Positions 38,099-49,436 of a stretch of DNA of 64,000 bases are shown piece after piece; position 1 is the stretch's first letter, and each line of letters begins with the position of its first letter. The notes beneath the pieces were generated by a model that saw only the letters and a program-made list of their open reading frames with translations, was not told the origin of the DNA and made no database searches. The translations under genes and the position numbers were made by a program. This DNA is from Musa acuminata AAA Group (lineage: Eukaryota > Streptophyta > Magnoliopsida > Zingiberales > Musaceae), in assembly GCF_036884655.1 (NCBI RefSeq), contig NC_088345.1, forward strand, positions 21,294,501 to 21,358,500. The letters run 5' to 3'.

Positions 38099-40458
38099 TG
38101 CTTTCATGATATATTTTCTCTTTTAGTTTAGAATTAATTTTCTTAAAAATTACATGTTTTAAAAAAATTATGATCATGCTAAGTAATTTCGAAAATGATA
38201 ATATTACATATTTTATGATAAACAAATAAAATGATCTTGATTGAAAATATGAAATCATGGTTAAGAAGTAATAATGTGTATTACGCTGATTTCCATTGTT
38301 ATTTCTCGATTTTGATTAAAAAAAATCATGTTTGATTTGAAGAAATGCATAATGATGAAATTAAATATTTTGATTGACAATTTTATGCATGAGATTTTAA
38401 GCTATACATGATGATAAGCATGTGTTATTTTCATGAGTGTATTTGAAAAACTATGGCAAAAATGTGCTCGCATGAACTTATTAAGATTATTTTTCGGACT
38501 TTCTTGATTCAATGTTCAAATCACTTAATTGCCATGACGATTTTACACTATTACATGCCTTAATAACATGTTGGAAATTATGAGTTTTTATGATCATGAG
38601 CATGTTTTATCTTCATGATTGAACTTGAAAATCTATAGCAAAATCTTGTCCGAATGCATGAAAGTGTTAATTTCATTTTCGGATTCGCTTAACAATTGGT
38701 ATCCTAACAATCGAATTTTCTCATACACTTATGAAAAATATTTTTTTGAAATGGATTTGATGAAATGATTCTTACTTATAAATTTCATCTTGAAATATGG
38801 ATGATAGTGTTTTTTGCAAAGATTTATTTCACATACATATCTCCTATGATTCATGTGTAGAGAAAGAATTTATAAATCATAATACAATGAGATTTCTTAT
38901 GCAAAAATAAAGTGCTTTTGTGATTCTTTGCATTGTTGTCTTGTATGCTTCATGTGATAATATGAATACATGATACACTTATGATATGATTTTTATGCAA
39001 TTCCTTGTATTCATGAAATGTTTATCTCATCACCTAATAATTCTTCTTGATATTCCTTATGTGATGATAAGAATACATGAAATATTCATTAATTTGTTTT
39101 GATACAAATAAGATGTTTCGATCATGTATGGTAGGATGTAATTTGACAAATTTGGTACCATTATGTTACAAAATAAATGATGATTAGGAATCATGCATTA
39201 ATGATGATTGTATATTTTATGATTTGGCATGATGCATGCAATGATGAAACATTCATGAATTTGAAATGATGCATGCAATACTTATGACAATGATGTACAT
39301 GATGTATTGCATATGATATGTATCATGAATGCTTTAAATGATGAATGTTTGGTATCATGATCAACATGTTGATAAATGCTTAAAAATTTTAATGTTTGAG
39401 TATCATGTATGATATACCCATTAATGATGATTGATTTTTCGGTATCGTGCATGAAAAATAAGGTTTTTGAAATTGTGTATGTTTTAATTTGAATATATAA
39501 TGGTGCACAAATAAAATTGATACTTACCTTTATCATAATCTGAAAATTAAAAGAAAAAAAGGGTCTTCCCTTTTTTTTGACAATTACAAAGGGGGAGCAA
39601 GAATTTCTAACGTGGATATCATGAAAAGAGGCAAACTAGCTAGCTTACACAATTCAATATGAAAGCAAAAATTACACTCCTGATGCAAATGTAACACTTG
39701 CCAAATTGTTTGCTTGCCTCATGTAAAACATTATCTCTTGCTAGTTTGGCATTTTGCTAGCTTGCACTTTGTAAAGAAAGCAAAGATGACACTTCTCAAA
39801 AGAGAAGGAAGAGCTTGTTATCTTGAACATCACAAGCTTGCCAAACAAAAATTGCAAAAGTGCTATCTTGCCTATCTCAAGAAGCAAAACATGCTAAACT
39901 TACACCTTGCAATGGAAGCAAAATTGCGAGCTCAAACATTGCAAAGGAAGCAAAAATTTGCTAGCTTGCAACTTGCATATTTCAAGAAGTAAGAGTTGTC
40001 TTCTTGAACATCTCTAAATTGCTAGCTTGCAAGTTCTAAAATGTTGTAACATTGCTAGCTTGCATGTTCTAAAAGTGCTATCTTGTATGCTGTAAAACTT
40101 GCATATTTAAAACTTGATAGCTTGAATATTCTAAGCACGACGTAACATTTGCTAAATTTTCTGGCTTCAAAACTGCATGATGATAAAACTTGATATTATG
40201 TTTTTCATGCAATAAGTTAAACTAATATTCCAAAAACAAGAATAGTTGGACTTCTCCTTTTTGTTGATGACAAAGGGGAAGAAGTATGATGTTATGCATA
40301 AGTTTATGATGACGTGTTGCAAGTATTCATGATGAATATTGCAATGACTTGAATTCAGTTTGAATTCAAGGTTCTATCAATATGGCATATTGATAGGGGG
40401 AGTTTGTTTAAACTCCGGGAGTTAAGTTTAACTCCGCCATCAAGTGGTTGTCATCATC
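38099..40458 (+). other. Non-coding internal region of element T
   Basis: AT-rich, dominated by GATGAT, CATGCA and TTGATTTT words. Polypurine-like motifs occur near 39590 (AAAGGGGGAGCAAG), 40272 (AAAGGGGAAGAAG) and 40395 (TTGATAGGGGGAG). The open frame at 39714-39992 comes from repeated CTTGC/AAGCAAA words rather than a protein. No pol. Confidence 0.8.
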
Positions 40459-40472
40459 AAAAAGGGGGAGAT
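40459..40472 (+). other. Polypurine tract of element T
   Basis: AAAAAGGGGGAGAT immediately before the 3' LTR; primes plus-strand DNA synthesis. Confidence 0.85.
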
Positions 40473-42530
40473 TGTTGAATCTCGTATTTTGATGATGAAA
40501 CTACTTGATATATGTTTATGATTTAATCTGCGTTTTGAGTGATGCAAGATGGTTCGATCAGGATGAGACAATTAAAGCAGGAAAATCATGTTGTGCCGGA
40601 AGAACATGCCAGAAGATTGGATGTCGGGCCGGTGGATTGGTCGACGTATCGATAAAAGGCTTCGGGTCGTGGACTCGAGCATCGGGCCAAGAAGAGCGGG
40701 TATTGTGCCAAGGATATCGGAGTTGCGGAGTCAACTGGCCGATTGGGCAATAGGCTGCCGGAGAGGACGATGCGACGAAGAATCGGACGAAGCGTCGAGG
40801 GACCAATGACATGCCGGACAACTTGGTTAATTGCTTAGGATTAATTATCTCGATCGAAGTTTTGTTTTAAGTGTGCAGGATTAACTACGATGGAAGAAAG
40901 ACATGCAGCAGGAGTTGCGCCGGAGTCAAGACAATGATCACGTTGGGAGTTCGAGAGTTCGACGGAAGTTCGGACAGTCATCGGAGGTTCTACGAGAACA
41001 AATCCGAGAAGTCCATGAGCTTACCAAAGAAGCTCGTCGGAACTCGCCAAGTGGATCGTCGCAAGTCCAGGAGTTTGCCGGAAGTCTGTAGGAGCATCAC
41101 CGAGGGTTCATCGGATGATCGATGGAAGTTCGCTGGAAGCTCGCCGGAAGAAGCGATTGACACACCGAAGTAAGTTGCAGTAAATATCTCAGGGAATATC
41201 GTAGTTAGCATAATGATAAAGTTGGAAATGGGAGGTGATCCCATTAACTTAATCTTGGGGCAATTGGGCCCCTGAAAAACCCAAATTGGGCCGAATAGAT
41301 CAACCCATTCGGACCCTAATTTCTACTGGGAGGTGCAACCGCCCTAGCCAGGAGGTGGCACCGCTTGGGCTAAGTCTCTGAGCGAGATTGGGCGGTGCAA
41401 CCGCCCCAGCCAGGAGGTGGCACCGACTGGGCGTAGTCTCCGAGCGAGACTGGACGGTGTAACCTCCCCTGACAGGAGGTGGCGCCGCCTGAGCTCGGTC
41501 TTCGAGCTCTAGCAGGAGGTGCAACCGCCTGAGCTCGGTCTTCGAGCTCTGGCAGGAGGTGCAACCGCCCCTGATAGAGGTGGCACCGCCCAGAGGCTCA
41601 GTCTTCGAGCTCTGCCAGGCGGTGCAACCGCCTCAGTCAGGATGTGCAACCGCCTGATCCTGGAATTCCGGGAATTGACAGTTTTGAGCTCCAAATTTGA
41701 ACTGGGTTGGGGCCTATAAATACCCCACCCATTCAGCACTGAAAGGGCATGAACTTACACCGAAATCCTGATCTTGTTCTGTGATTTTTAGAGCTCAAAA
41801 TTGTTGTAAAAGCCAAAAGTTCTTCTCTCTCTTTTCTTCCAAGTTCTGAGTTGTAAAGAGAGGAGAGAAAATTCTGTAAGGGTTGTCTCCTAGGCCCGTC
41901 AAAAGGAGTGAAACTGTAAAAGGGTGGTTGGCCTTCGCCTATTGAAGGAAGGCCTCTAGTTGACGTCGGTAACCTCATCGGTGGAGGAAGCCAAAAGTGG
42001 AGTAGGTCAAGATTGACCGAACCACTCTAAATCTTGGTTTGCATTTACTTTAAGTATATTATCTTTACTGCAAACCTCCTCAAAAGCTTACTGCTTTCTG
42101 CGCATATACGATCAGGTTTCAAGCTTTACACTTTTCGAATCGGCGTTTAGACGTAAATCAGCTTTTTCGTATAATCATCATATTTCTGTTTGCGTTTATG
42201 TTTTGATTTCTATCATAACTGCAAACTGCCTTTATATCCTTGCTTAAATTGCATCTCGCTTAATCAAGTGATTTACGAATCATCATTTAGACGTAAATCA
42301 GTTTCTTCGTACGAATATCATATTTTAGTTTACGCCTACTATCTGATTTGAATCATAACTGCAAACTGCATTTATATCATTGCTGCATTTCGCTTAATCA
42401 AAAGTTGAAGTGATTTACGAATCGACTTTCTTACCGAAATCACTTTTATTGAACGAACGCAGTTTTTGTCGTAAAAGGTTTTCTGCTGCACTAATTCACC
42501 CCCCCCCTCTTAGTGCTCTTGATCCTAACA
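40473..42530 (+). repeat. 3' LTR of element T
   Basis: TGTTGAATCTCG...CCTAACA, 2,058 bp, collinear with 35017-37098. It is followed by the target duplication CAATA. Confidence 0.95.
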
Positions 42531-42535
42531 CAATA

Positions 42536-42766
42536 TTCGCTCTTCTTAGCTCGATACCTGAATCCATGGCCTAAAGCCTTCTTTCGATATGTCGATCATT
42601 CCTCCGGCCCGACGTCCAATCTTCTGACATGTTTTCCTTTGGCACAACATGATTTTTCCTGCTTTAATCATTTCATCCTGATCGAAGCATCCTACGTCAC
42701 TTAAAACGTAGATTAAAACATACATACATATCGATTGGTTTCATTATCAAAATTCGAGATTTAACA
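42536..42766 (-). repeat. 3' LTR of Sirevirus H, part 2
   Basis: Continuation of the LTR broken at 35016. On the minus strand it begins TGTTAAATCTCG. Together the two parts make about 1.64 kb. The polypurine tract of H follows at 42767-42780. Confidence 0.85.
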
Positions 42767-43121
42767 ATCTTCCCCTTTTTGATGATGACAACCAATCGAT
42801 GACGGAGTTAACCAAATTCCCGGAGTTTAAACAAACTCCCCATATCAATATGCTATATTAATAGAAACTCTTGGATTCAAAAATCCAAGCAACATGTCAT
42901 GATCAAATTATGCATAACATCAATATACTTCTCCCCCTTTGTCATCAACAAAAAAGGAGAAGTCCAACTATTCATGGGTTTGAGATATAAATTCAAATCA
43001 TTGCATGAAAAACATAATATCAAGTTTTATCATTATGCAATTTGAAGTTAAAAAATTTAGCAAGTGTTACATCATGCTTAGAACATTCAAGCTATCAAGT
43101 TGTAGATATGCAAGGTAGTAC
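42767..43121 (-). other. Interior of H next to its 3' LTR
   Basis: Non-coding, with minus-strand polypurine-like motifs (for example GGGGGAGAAG near 42945). It is cut by the Q LTR at 43122; the rest of H would lie beyond the window. Confidence 0.75.
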
Positions 43122-44837
43122 TGTTAGGATCAATAGCACTAAGAGGGGGGGGGGGGGCGGGGTGAATTAGTGCAGCGGAAAACCTTTTACGATAAAAACT
43201 GCGTTCGCTTGATAAAAGTGATTTTGGTAAGAAAGCCGATTCGTAAATCACTTCAACTTTTGATTAAGCGAAATGCAGCAATGATATAAATGCAGTTTGC
43301 AGTTATGATTCAAATCAGATAGTAGGCGCAAACTGAAATATGATATTCGTACGAAGTAACTGATTTACGTCTAAATGATGATTCGTAAATCACTTGATTA
43401 AGTGAGATGTAGTTTAAGCAAGAATATAAAGGCAGTTTGCAATTATGATAGAAATCAAAATGTAAACGCAAACAGAAATATGATGATCGTACGAAAAAGC
43501 TGATTTACGTCTAAACGCCGATTCGGAAAGTGCAAAGCTTGAAACCTGATCGTATATGCGCAGAAAGCAGTAAGCTTTTGAGGAGGTTTGCAGTAAAGAT
43601 AATATGCTCAAAGTAAATGCAAACCGAGATTTAGAGTGGTTCGGTTAATCTTGACCTACTCCACTTTTGGCTTCCTCCACCGATGAGGTTACCGACGTCA
43701 ACTAGAGGCCTTCCTTCAATAGGCGAAGGCCAACCACCCTTTTACAGTTTCACTCCTTTTGACGGGCCTAGGAGACAACCCTTACAGAATTTTCTCTCCT
43801 CTCTTTACAACTCAGAACTTGGAAGAAAAGAGGGAGAAGAACTTTTGGCCTTTACAACAATTTTGAGCTCTAAAAATCACAGAACAAGATTAGGATTTTG
43901 GTGTAAGTTCATGCCCTTTCAGTGCTGAATGGGTGAGGTATTTATAGGCCCCAACCCAGTTCAAATTTGGAGCTCAAAACTGTTAATTCCTGGAATTTCG
44001 GGATCAGGTTGTTGCACCTCCTGACTAAGGCGGGTGCACTACCTAGCAGAGCTCGAAGACTGAGCCTCTGGGCGGTGCTACCTCCTGTCAGGGGCGGTTG
44101 CACCTCCTGGCAGAGCTCGAAGACCGAGCTCAGGTGGTTGCACCTCCTGGCAGAGCTCGATGATCGAGCTCAAGCGGTGCTACCTCCTGTTAGGGGAGGT
44201 TGCACCGCCCAGTCTCGCTCGGAGACTGAGCCCGGGAGGTTGCACCGCCCAGTCTCGCTCGGAGACTGAGCCCAGGCGGTGCAACCTCCTGCCTTGGGCG
44301 GTTCAACCGCCTGGCAGAAATCAGGGTCCGAATGGGTTGATCCATTCGGCCCAATTTGGGTTTTTCAGGAGCCCAATTGCCCCAAGATTAAGATAATGGG
44401 ATCACCTCCCATTTTCAACTTAATCATTGTGCTAAGTACGATATTCTCTAAGACATTTATTGCAACTTGCTCCGGTGCGTCAATCGCTTCTTCCAGCGAG
44501 CTTCCAGCGAACTTCCGTCGATCATCCGATGAACCCTCAGTGATGCTCCTGCGGACTTCCGGCAAACTCCTGGACTTGCGACGATCCACTTGGTGAGTTC
44601 CGACGAGCTTTTTTGTGCAAGCTCATGGACTTCTCGGATTTGTTCTCGTAGAACCTCCGACGACTGTCCGAACTTCCGTCGAACTCTCGAACTCCCAACG
44701 TGATCATTGTTTTGCCTCCGGCGCAACTCCTGCTGCATGTCTTACTTTCATCATAGTTAATCCCGCACACTTATCTCAACATACATATTAGATAACAAAT
44801 GACAATTGACTTCATCATTAAAATTCGAGATTCAACA
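43122..44837 (-). repeat. 3' LTR of Sirevirus Q
   Basis: 1,716 bp, TGTTAGGATC...ATTCAACA on the plus strand, followed by the polypurine tract ATCTCCCCCTTTTTG. Its R/U5 half (43190-43990) is nearly the same as that of T, including the GACGTAAATCAG words. It lacks the U3 module of T: a short TTATCTAATATGTATGTTG-type stretch takes its place. Confidence 0.9.
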
Positions 44838-45899
44838 ATCTCCCCCTTTTTGATGATGACAAGTAATTGATAATGGAGTTAACCTTAACTCCCACTGTCT
44901 ATATGCCATACTTGAGATAAGTCTTTCTTGAATTCAAAACCTTTGAATTCAAGAGACATATTGATAAGTTAAAATCATTTAAACTTATCAATACTCCCAT
45001 CATGATTTCCATCATGATGTATCTCTCTAAAGATGATGTCAAGGCTTGACATTCATTTTCATTACATGTTTGAATGATGGTAGTAGTAGCAATTCATCAT
45101 ATTGTAAGATATCAACATGTGAAACTACGAAGTAAGATTTTGATATCATTACATGATGCATGGCATAAAGCAAATCATAGCATCTATTCATATATCTCTT
45201 GGTGATGCAAGCATGGCATTAATACTCATATATTTCTCCCTCTTTATCATCAACAAAAAGCTTGGTAATTGTGATACCAGGAGGACAATATAAGCAAATT
45301 TTGAGCATAAGTGCGATAATTGTTCATGCCTTTACTCGGTTCATTAATACTCATTATTTTCCAATAGTAAGTGATAGGAAATGAATTATACAAGCATATA
45401 AAGGAAAGCATGATACGTAGATTGCTTTGAATACTTCTTTCTTTTTATTTGTTATAATCTTTTTGCATGAAGGAGGAAAGCCATTTGTGATACCAGCTAT
45501 TTGTGAGTTTACTTTGAGTCAAGATATGTGTGTGAAACAACTCTTTGCAAGTAAAAACACTATCATCCATATTTCAAGATGGAATTCATAAGCAGGAATC
45601 ATTTCATCAAATCCATTTCAGAAAAATATTTTTCATATAAGTGTATGAGAAAATTCGATTTTTAGGATACCAATTGTTAAACGAATCCGAAAATGAAATG
45701 AACACTTTCATGCATTCGGACAAGACTATGCTGTAGATTTTCAAATACAATCATGAAGACAAAACATGCTTATGGAAATTTTTATATTCAACACATAATT
45801 TCCAACATGTTATTTAGGCATGTAATGGCAATCAAGTGATTTGATCATTCAATTAAGTCCGAAAAATAATTTTAACTAGTTCATATATTCGGACACATC
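44838..45899 (-). other. 3' non-coding region of Q
   Basis: Between the 3' LTR and the RNase H remnant. AT-rich, with Sirevirus 3' region words. No gene seen. Confidence 0.7.
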
Positions 45900-45990
45900 A
45901 ACATTCCTAATTCTCTTCTTATGAAATCAAATTGTTCTTCACTTAGAGGTTTTGTAAAAATATCGGCTAATTGATGTTTCGTGTTATGAC
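45900..45990 (-). pseudogene. RNase H C-terminus remnant of Q
   Basis: Minus-strand reading gives KHQLADIFTKPLSEEQ followed by FDFIRRELGM, the last block of a copia pol (R has the same block at 59326-59420). Nothing upstream of it matches pol, so only about 30 codons of pol are left here. Confidence 0.8.
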
Positions 45991-46348
45991 AATAATAATA
46001 TCATGGCAACGTCATGACTCATCAACTGCATTGGTATATCAATTTCTCAAATTATATTTATCATGGAAATCAAGGCACAAGGTTTTCAAAACATTTAGTT
46101 TCAATGTAAAATCCGAGATAAACAAGGAGAGATGTTTGTTACTCTACATATGCTCACAAATAAATATATCAGGTAACCATATCAAGGATCAAGGCAAAGC
46201 CCATCATGGTGAGTAACATAAGGAGTTTACAATAACAATAGGTGATTGTGTTCATACAAGCTCATTCATGAGGTGAAAAATTAAAGTGCCTAAATAAAGA
46301 GTCAAATTGTCGATGAATTTGCTGCAGCTCAGATAGGATTTGATCTTG

Positions 46349-47371
46349 TCAATGTTCAAGCCGTTCTTGTCTTTGTTCGAATCGGTCCATCCGAATCCCA
46401 ATATCTTCGACAGATGATGTATGAGTTTGCTCAAATGGATGTGTTTCCTCAAAGGGACAGATCGGAGAAGATTGGGTACCCCTAAAAACTAGTGTTTCCG
46501 GTTCTGGTTCAAGTTGAGGGGGATCGGTTCTTCTAGGCATTCTAACCCAGTTACCGTTTCTATAAACACATCTTAATCGGTGAAGTAAATTTTTATTTAT
46601 TATGCTAAACCTATCTACTTTTATTACTTCTTCTTCCGGTGGTATTAGAATATCGTAGGCTTTCATTATTCTAGTGATTATACCACCATATGGAAGCATC
46701 ATGTCTTTCTTAGATAGTTCTAACATGTTTTGTTGGATAAGATAACCAAGACAGATGTCATGTCCTTTCATGATCAAATACATAGTTCCTAATTCTAATT
46801 GGCGTACTTCATCATGATGGTATTGTTTAGGGAGAATGATGCTAGTTAGGATATGATGAAGTACCTTATTGTTTAGAGGCAGTAGATGTTCACAACTTTT
46901 AGGAACAAATGCTAAGTTGGGATTGGCGAAAATTGTTCCTAAGGCTTCAACATATGTTGTTCCAATAGTTTCATCATCCCATGATCCTCTAAAGAAAAGT
47001 CCTCTACTTTTTATGGGAATGCCTATCATGTCGTAAATGAATTTATCCGTAATAGAGATGTGTTGTCCTAAAAGATAGGTAGACATTCTTTCTTCTTCAT
47101 CTATTTGTATGTTGTTGTAAAACAATCTAACAAGTCTTGGATAGATGGGTTCATTAATTTGTAAAATAGGGAGTAGATCTAAGTTTGCAAACCATTGGAT
47201 TGTCTCTAAGTCTCTTAGTTCATTTAAATCTACATGTTTTCCCTTATTGACACTCCTAAGTTCGAAAGAGGAAAACTTTTCAGCATGGTATTTTGAATCG
47301 AAAAGGGTAAGATCAAAATCTTCCACTAATCTCCTCTTCCCTTTGTCCCTTAAGGATCTTCTAGACCCCAT
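46349..47371 (-). CDS. 340-codon ORF replacing pol in Q
   Basis: Open on the minus strand from ATG 47371 to TGA 46351-46349. The same frame continues for 28 more codons to TGA 46264-46262, so the first stop may be a mutation; the extra part extends a Gln/Arg-rich helical tail (MDRFEQRQERLEH). No motif ties it to gag, pol or a known enzyme. Its layout (a Phe/Tyr/Leu-rich core with VRLFYNNIQ, an ITDKFIYDMIGIPIKSRG segment, a HHILTSIILP segment) resembles the 'putative plant transposon protein' domain found in many plant repeats; this is a judgement by eye. It has a pyrimidine-rich leader upstream (47372-47520) and lies between the gag and the RNase H end of Q in the same orientation. Function unknown. 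Confidence 0.6.
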   Translation of the reverse strand: MGSRRSLRDKGKRRLVEDFDLTLFDSKYHAEKFSSFELRSVNKGKHVDLNELRDLETIQWFANLDLLPILQINEPIYPRLVRLFYNNIQIDEEERMSTYLLGQHISITDKFIYDMIGIPIKSRGLFFRGSWDDETIGTTYVEALGTIFANPNLAFVPKSCEHLLPLNNKVLHHILTSIILPKQYHHDEVRQLELGTMYLIMKGHDICLGYLIQQNMLELSKKDMMLPYGGIITRIMKAYDILIPPEEEVIKVDRFSIINKNLLHRLRCVYRNGNWVRMPRRTDPPQLEPEPETLVFRGTQSSPICPFEETHPFEQTHTSSVEDIGIRMDRFEQRQERLEH

Positions 47372-47819
47372 AACTACTGTTGTTTAGGAGGATAGTGATG
47401 AGCAAGAGTAAATGAATCAAAAACAGAATTTAAGGGCTTCTTAGAGAATACCTTAGTGAGATCTTTAAGAGAGGGAAGGATTGTTGATCTTTTGCTCCGA
47501 AATGAGGAGTATTTGGGATGCTATGAGGGGAGAAATGGGGGTGGAGGAGCTTTGGAAGAGTAAAGAGGGGAAGGGAGTAAGTTGGGGTCGGTTTCACCGC
47601 CGGCCCTAGCTTGGGTTAAAAAGGGCAGAGTTGCAGGCGGTTGCACCTCTGGCTGGGGCGATGCAACCACTTGCAACACGTGACAGCCGGAGGTGCTACC
47701 TCCAACTGGGGCGGTGCAACCGCTGCAGGCAGTGAGCATAGTCTTCAATGTTTTTGACTTTTTATTTGTGGAACAATCAACTTCACTTACGTAATTACGT
47801 AAGAATAAGAATTTTTGCA
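47372..47819 (-). promoter_or_regulatory. Leader and possible promoter of the 340-codon ORF
   Basis: On the minus strand, upstream to downstream: GGTTGCACCGCC and GGTGCAACCGCC-type modules like those of the LTRs (47740-47640), then a stretch CCCTTTTTAACCC, then a long pyrimidine-rich leader (CTCCTCCACCCCC, CCTTCCCTCTC) to the ATG at 47371. It looks like a promoter plus 5' UTR rather than retroelement coding DNA. This is an inference. Confidence 0.4.
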
Positions 47820-47824
47820 CGATC

Positions 47825-49386
47825 TGTTGAATCTCAGATTTTGATGATGAAACTAATTGATTGTGTTTAAATGTTTGACTACATTTTGAGTGATACAGGT
47901 CTACTCGATCAGGATTAGACAATTAACGCAGGAGGAATTGACGTTGCGTCGGAGGAGATCACGTCTGGATATTGGATGGCAGAAGGCTTCGGGCGTCGGG
48001 CATCGGGCCAAGGAGAGCGAAATTGCGCCAAGGATATCGGGGTTACGGAGGTCAACCGCCGATTGGGCAACAAGCTGCAAGAGAGGACGATGCACCGAAG
48101 AATCGGATGAAGCGCCAACCAATGACGTGCCGGGCAACAGAATGTCAATTTGCGTTATAATAATTGTCTAGATCGGAGTAGAGTGTTTGCTTGTGTGTGC
48201 AGGATTAACTACGATAACCAGAAAACACAAAGCGAGAATACCGGAGTCAAGTTCGATGGACGTTTAAGAGTCCGAAGAATCGTCGGAGATGCTGCCAGAA
48301 CCAACCGAGAAGAAATCGGGAACTTGTCGGAATTTTCGGAAGTTCGCCGAAGAGATCGTCGGAGGTTCACGGAGATCACCGAGAAGGCTCGGCTACTCAT
48401 TAAAGTCATCACAAGTTCGGGAGCTTGCTAGAAGCCCGTCAGCAGAAAGTTCGTCGGAAAGCTCGCCAGAACAAGACTCGACGTTCGCGGTTGAAAATTT
48501 GCTTAGGATGTGTTTTGGTTATGTAGTCCACTTGTAATTAGGATTAGGATTAAGAGATAATCCTATATCCTGGTTAGGGGCCAACTGGGCCCAAAGTTAG
48601 AGTTGGTTTAGGCTAAAAATTAAGATAAACCAGCGAACTAGAGAGCCAAGATTGAAGCCCAACTAGTGGCTGAAAACACTATAGTCGGGCTGAAAACACT
48701 GTAGGCGGTGGCACCGCCCAACACCCGAGAGCTGGGCGGTGACACCTCCTGGCTGGGCGGTGGCACCGCCCAGCACCCGAGCCCTGGGCGGTGGCACCGC
48801 TTGGCTGGGCGGTGGCACCTCCAACAGCGGGAACCCAAAGAGAATTCAAATTTTGAAGCCCAAATTTGAATCCTCTTGAGGCCTATAAATACCCCTCAAA
48901 TCTCAGCTGAGAGAACAATTTTTTGAGCAGCAAGTGTTTGAGAGAAAAGCCTTAGAAAAGTGTTAGCTTGTCTTGTTTTCAATTTGCTAGTGTTCACCTC
49001 CTTCTTTCTTGTTGAAAATCTGTAAGAGAGTGAACCGCTTGTAAAAGTTGTAAGAGGGGTATTCACCCTTCACTTTCAAGAGATTTGCTGGTGGAAGGTG
49101 GAAGCCTCATCGAAGAGGGGCCTCGCAAGTGGATGTAGGTCACTTGACCGAACCACTTTAAAAACGACGTAATCTCTGGTTTGCATTTCTTATTATCATT
49201 TACATTACTGCAAATCTTCTTACTTGCTTTGTTTCATCATTACCTTTGCTGCGCAACTTTAAGAATACGCTTTCAAGTTAAGCTTTTCAAGTTCCGTTCT
49301 TATCGTACGAAAAATTTGTCGAAATCAACGTTTTAATCCGCTGCACTAATTCACCCCCCCCTCTTAGTGCCACTCCGATCCTAACA
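47825..49386 (+). repeat. 5' LTR of element N1
   Basis: 1,562 bp. The U3 module covers about 47880-48190. The GGCGGTGGCACCGCC array covers 48702-48830, with a TATA box (TATAAAT) at 48884-48890. The terminal C-run hairpin lies at about 49343-49370, then CCTAACA. Confidence 0.95.
48884..48890 (+). promoter_or_regulatory. TATA box of the N1 5' LTR
   Basis: TATAAAT about 50 bases after the palindrome array, in the context GGCCTATAAATACCCC that recurs in the other LTRs. Confidence 0.7.
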
Positions 49387-49388
49387 AT

Positions 49389-49400
49389 TGGTATCAGAGC
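49389..49400 (+). other. Primer binding site of element N1
   Basis: TGGTATCAGAGC, two bases after the LTR. Confidence 0.9.
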
Positions 49401-49436
49401 CACGTTTTTCTACCTTGGTTTAACACCCAAATAGAA

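Larger units (their letters stand above)
35017..42530 (+). mobile_element. Gag-only Sirevirus T, complete
   Basis: 7.5 kb with target duplication CAATA (35012-35016 and 42531-42535). 5' LTR 35017-37098, primer binding site 37101-37112, gag 37148-38098, non-coding 38099-40458, polypurine tract 40459-40472, 3' LTR 40473-42530. No pol. It lies inside the LTR of H in opposite orientation. The first two bases of the 5' LTR are TA rather than TG. The LTRs differ by a few percent by eye. Confidence 0.95.

Noticed and set aside
39714..39992. 92-codon ORF in T as a captured gene
   Set aside because: Its Ala/Lys/Leu-rich reading comes from repeated CTTGC, AAGCAAA and CTAGCTTG words that are also found, out of frame, in N1 and P.
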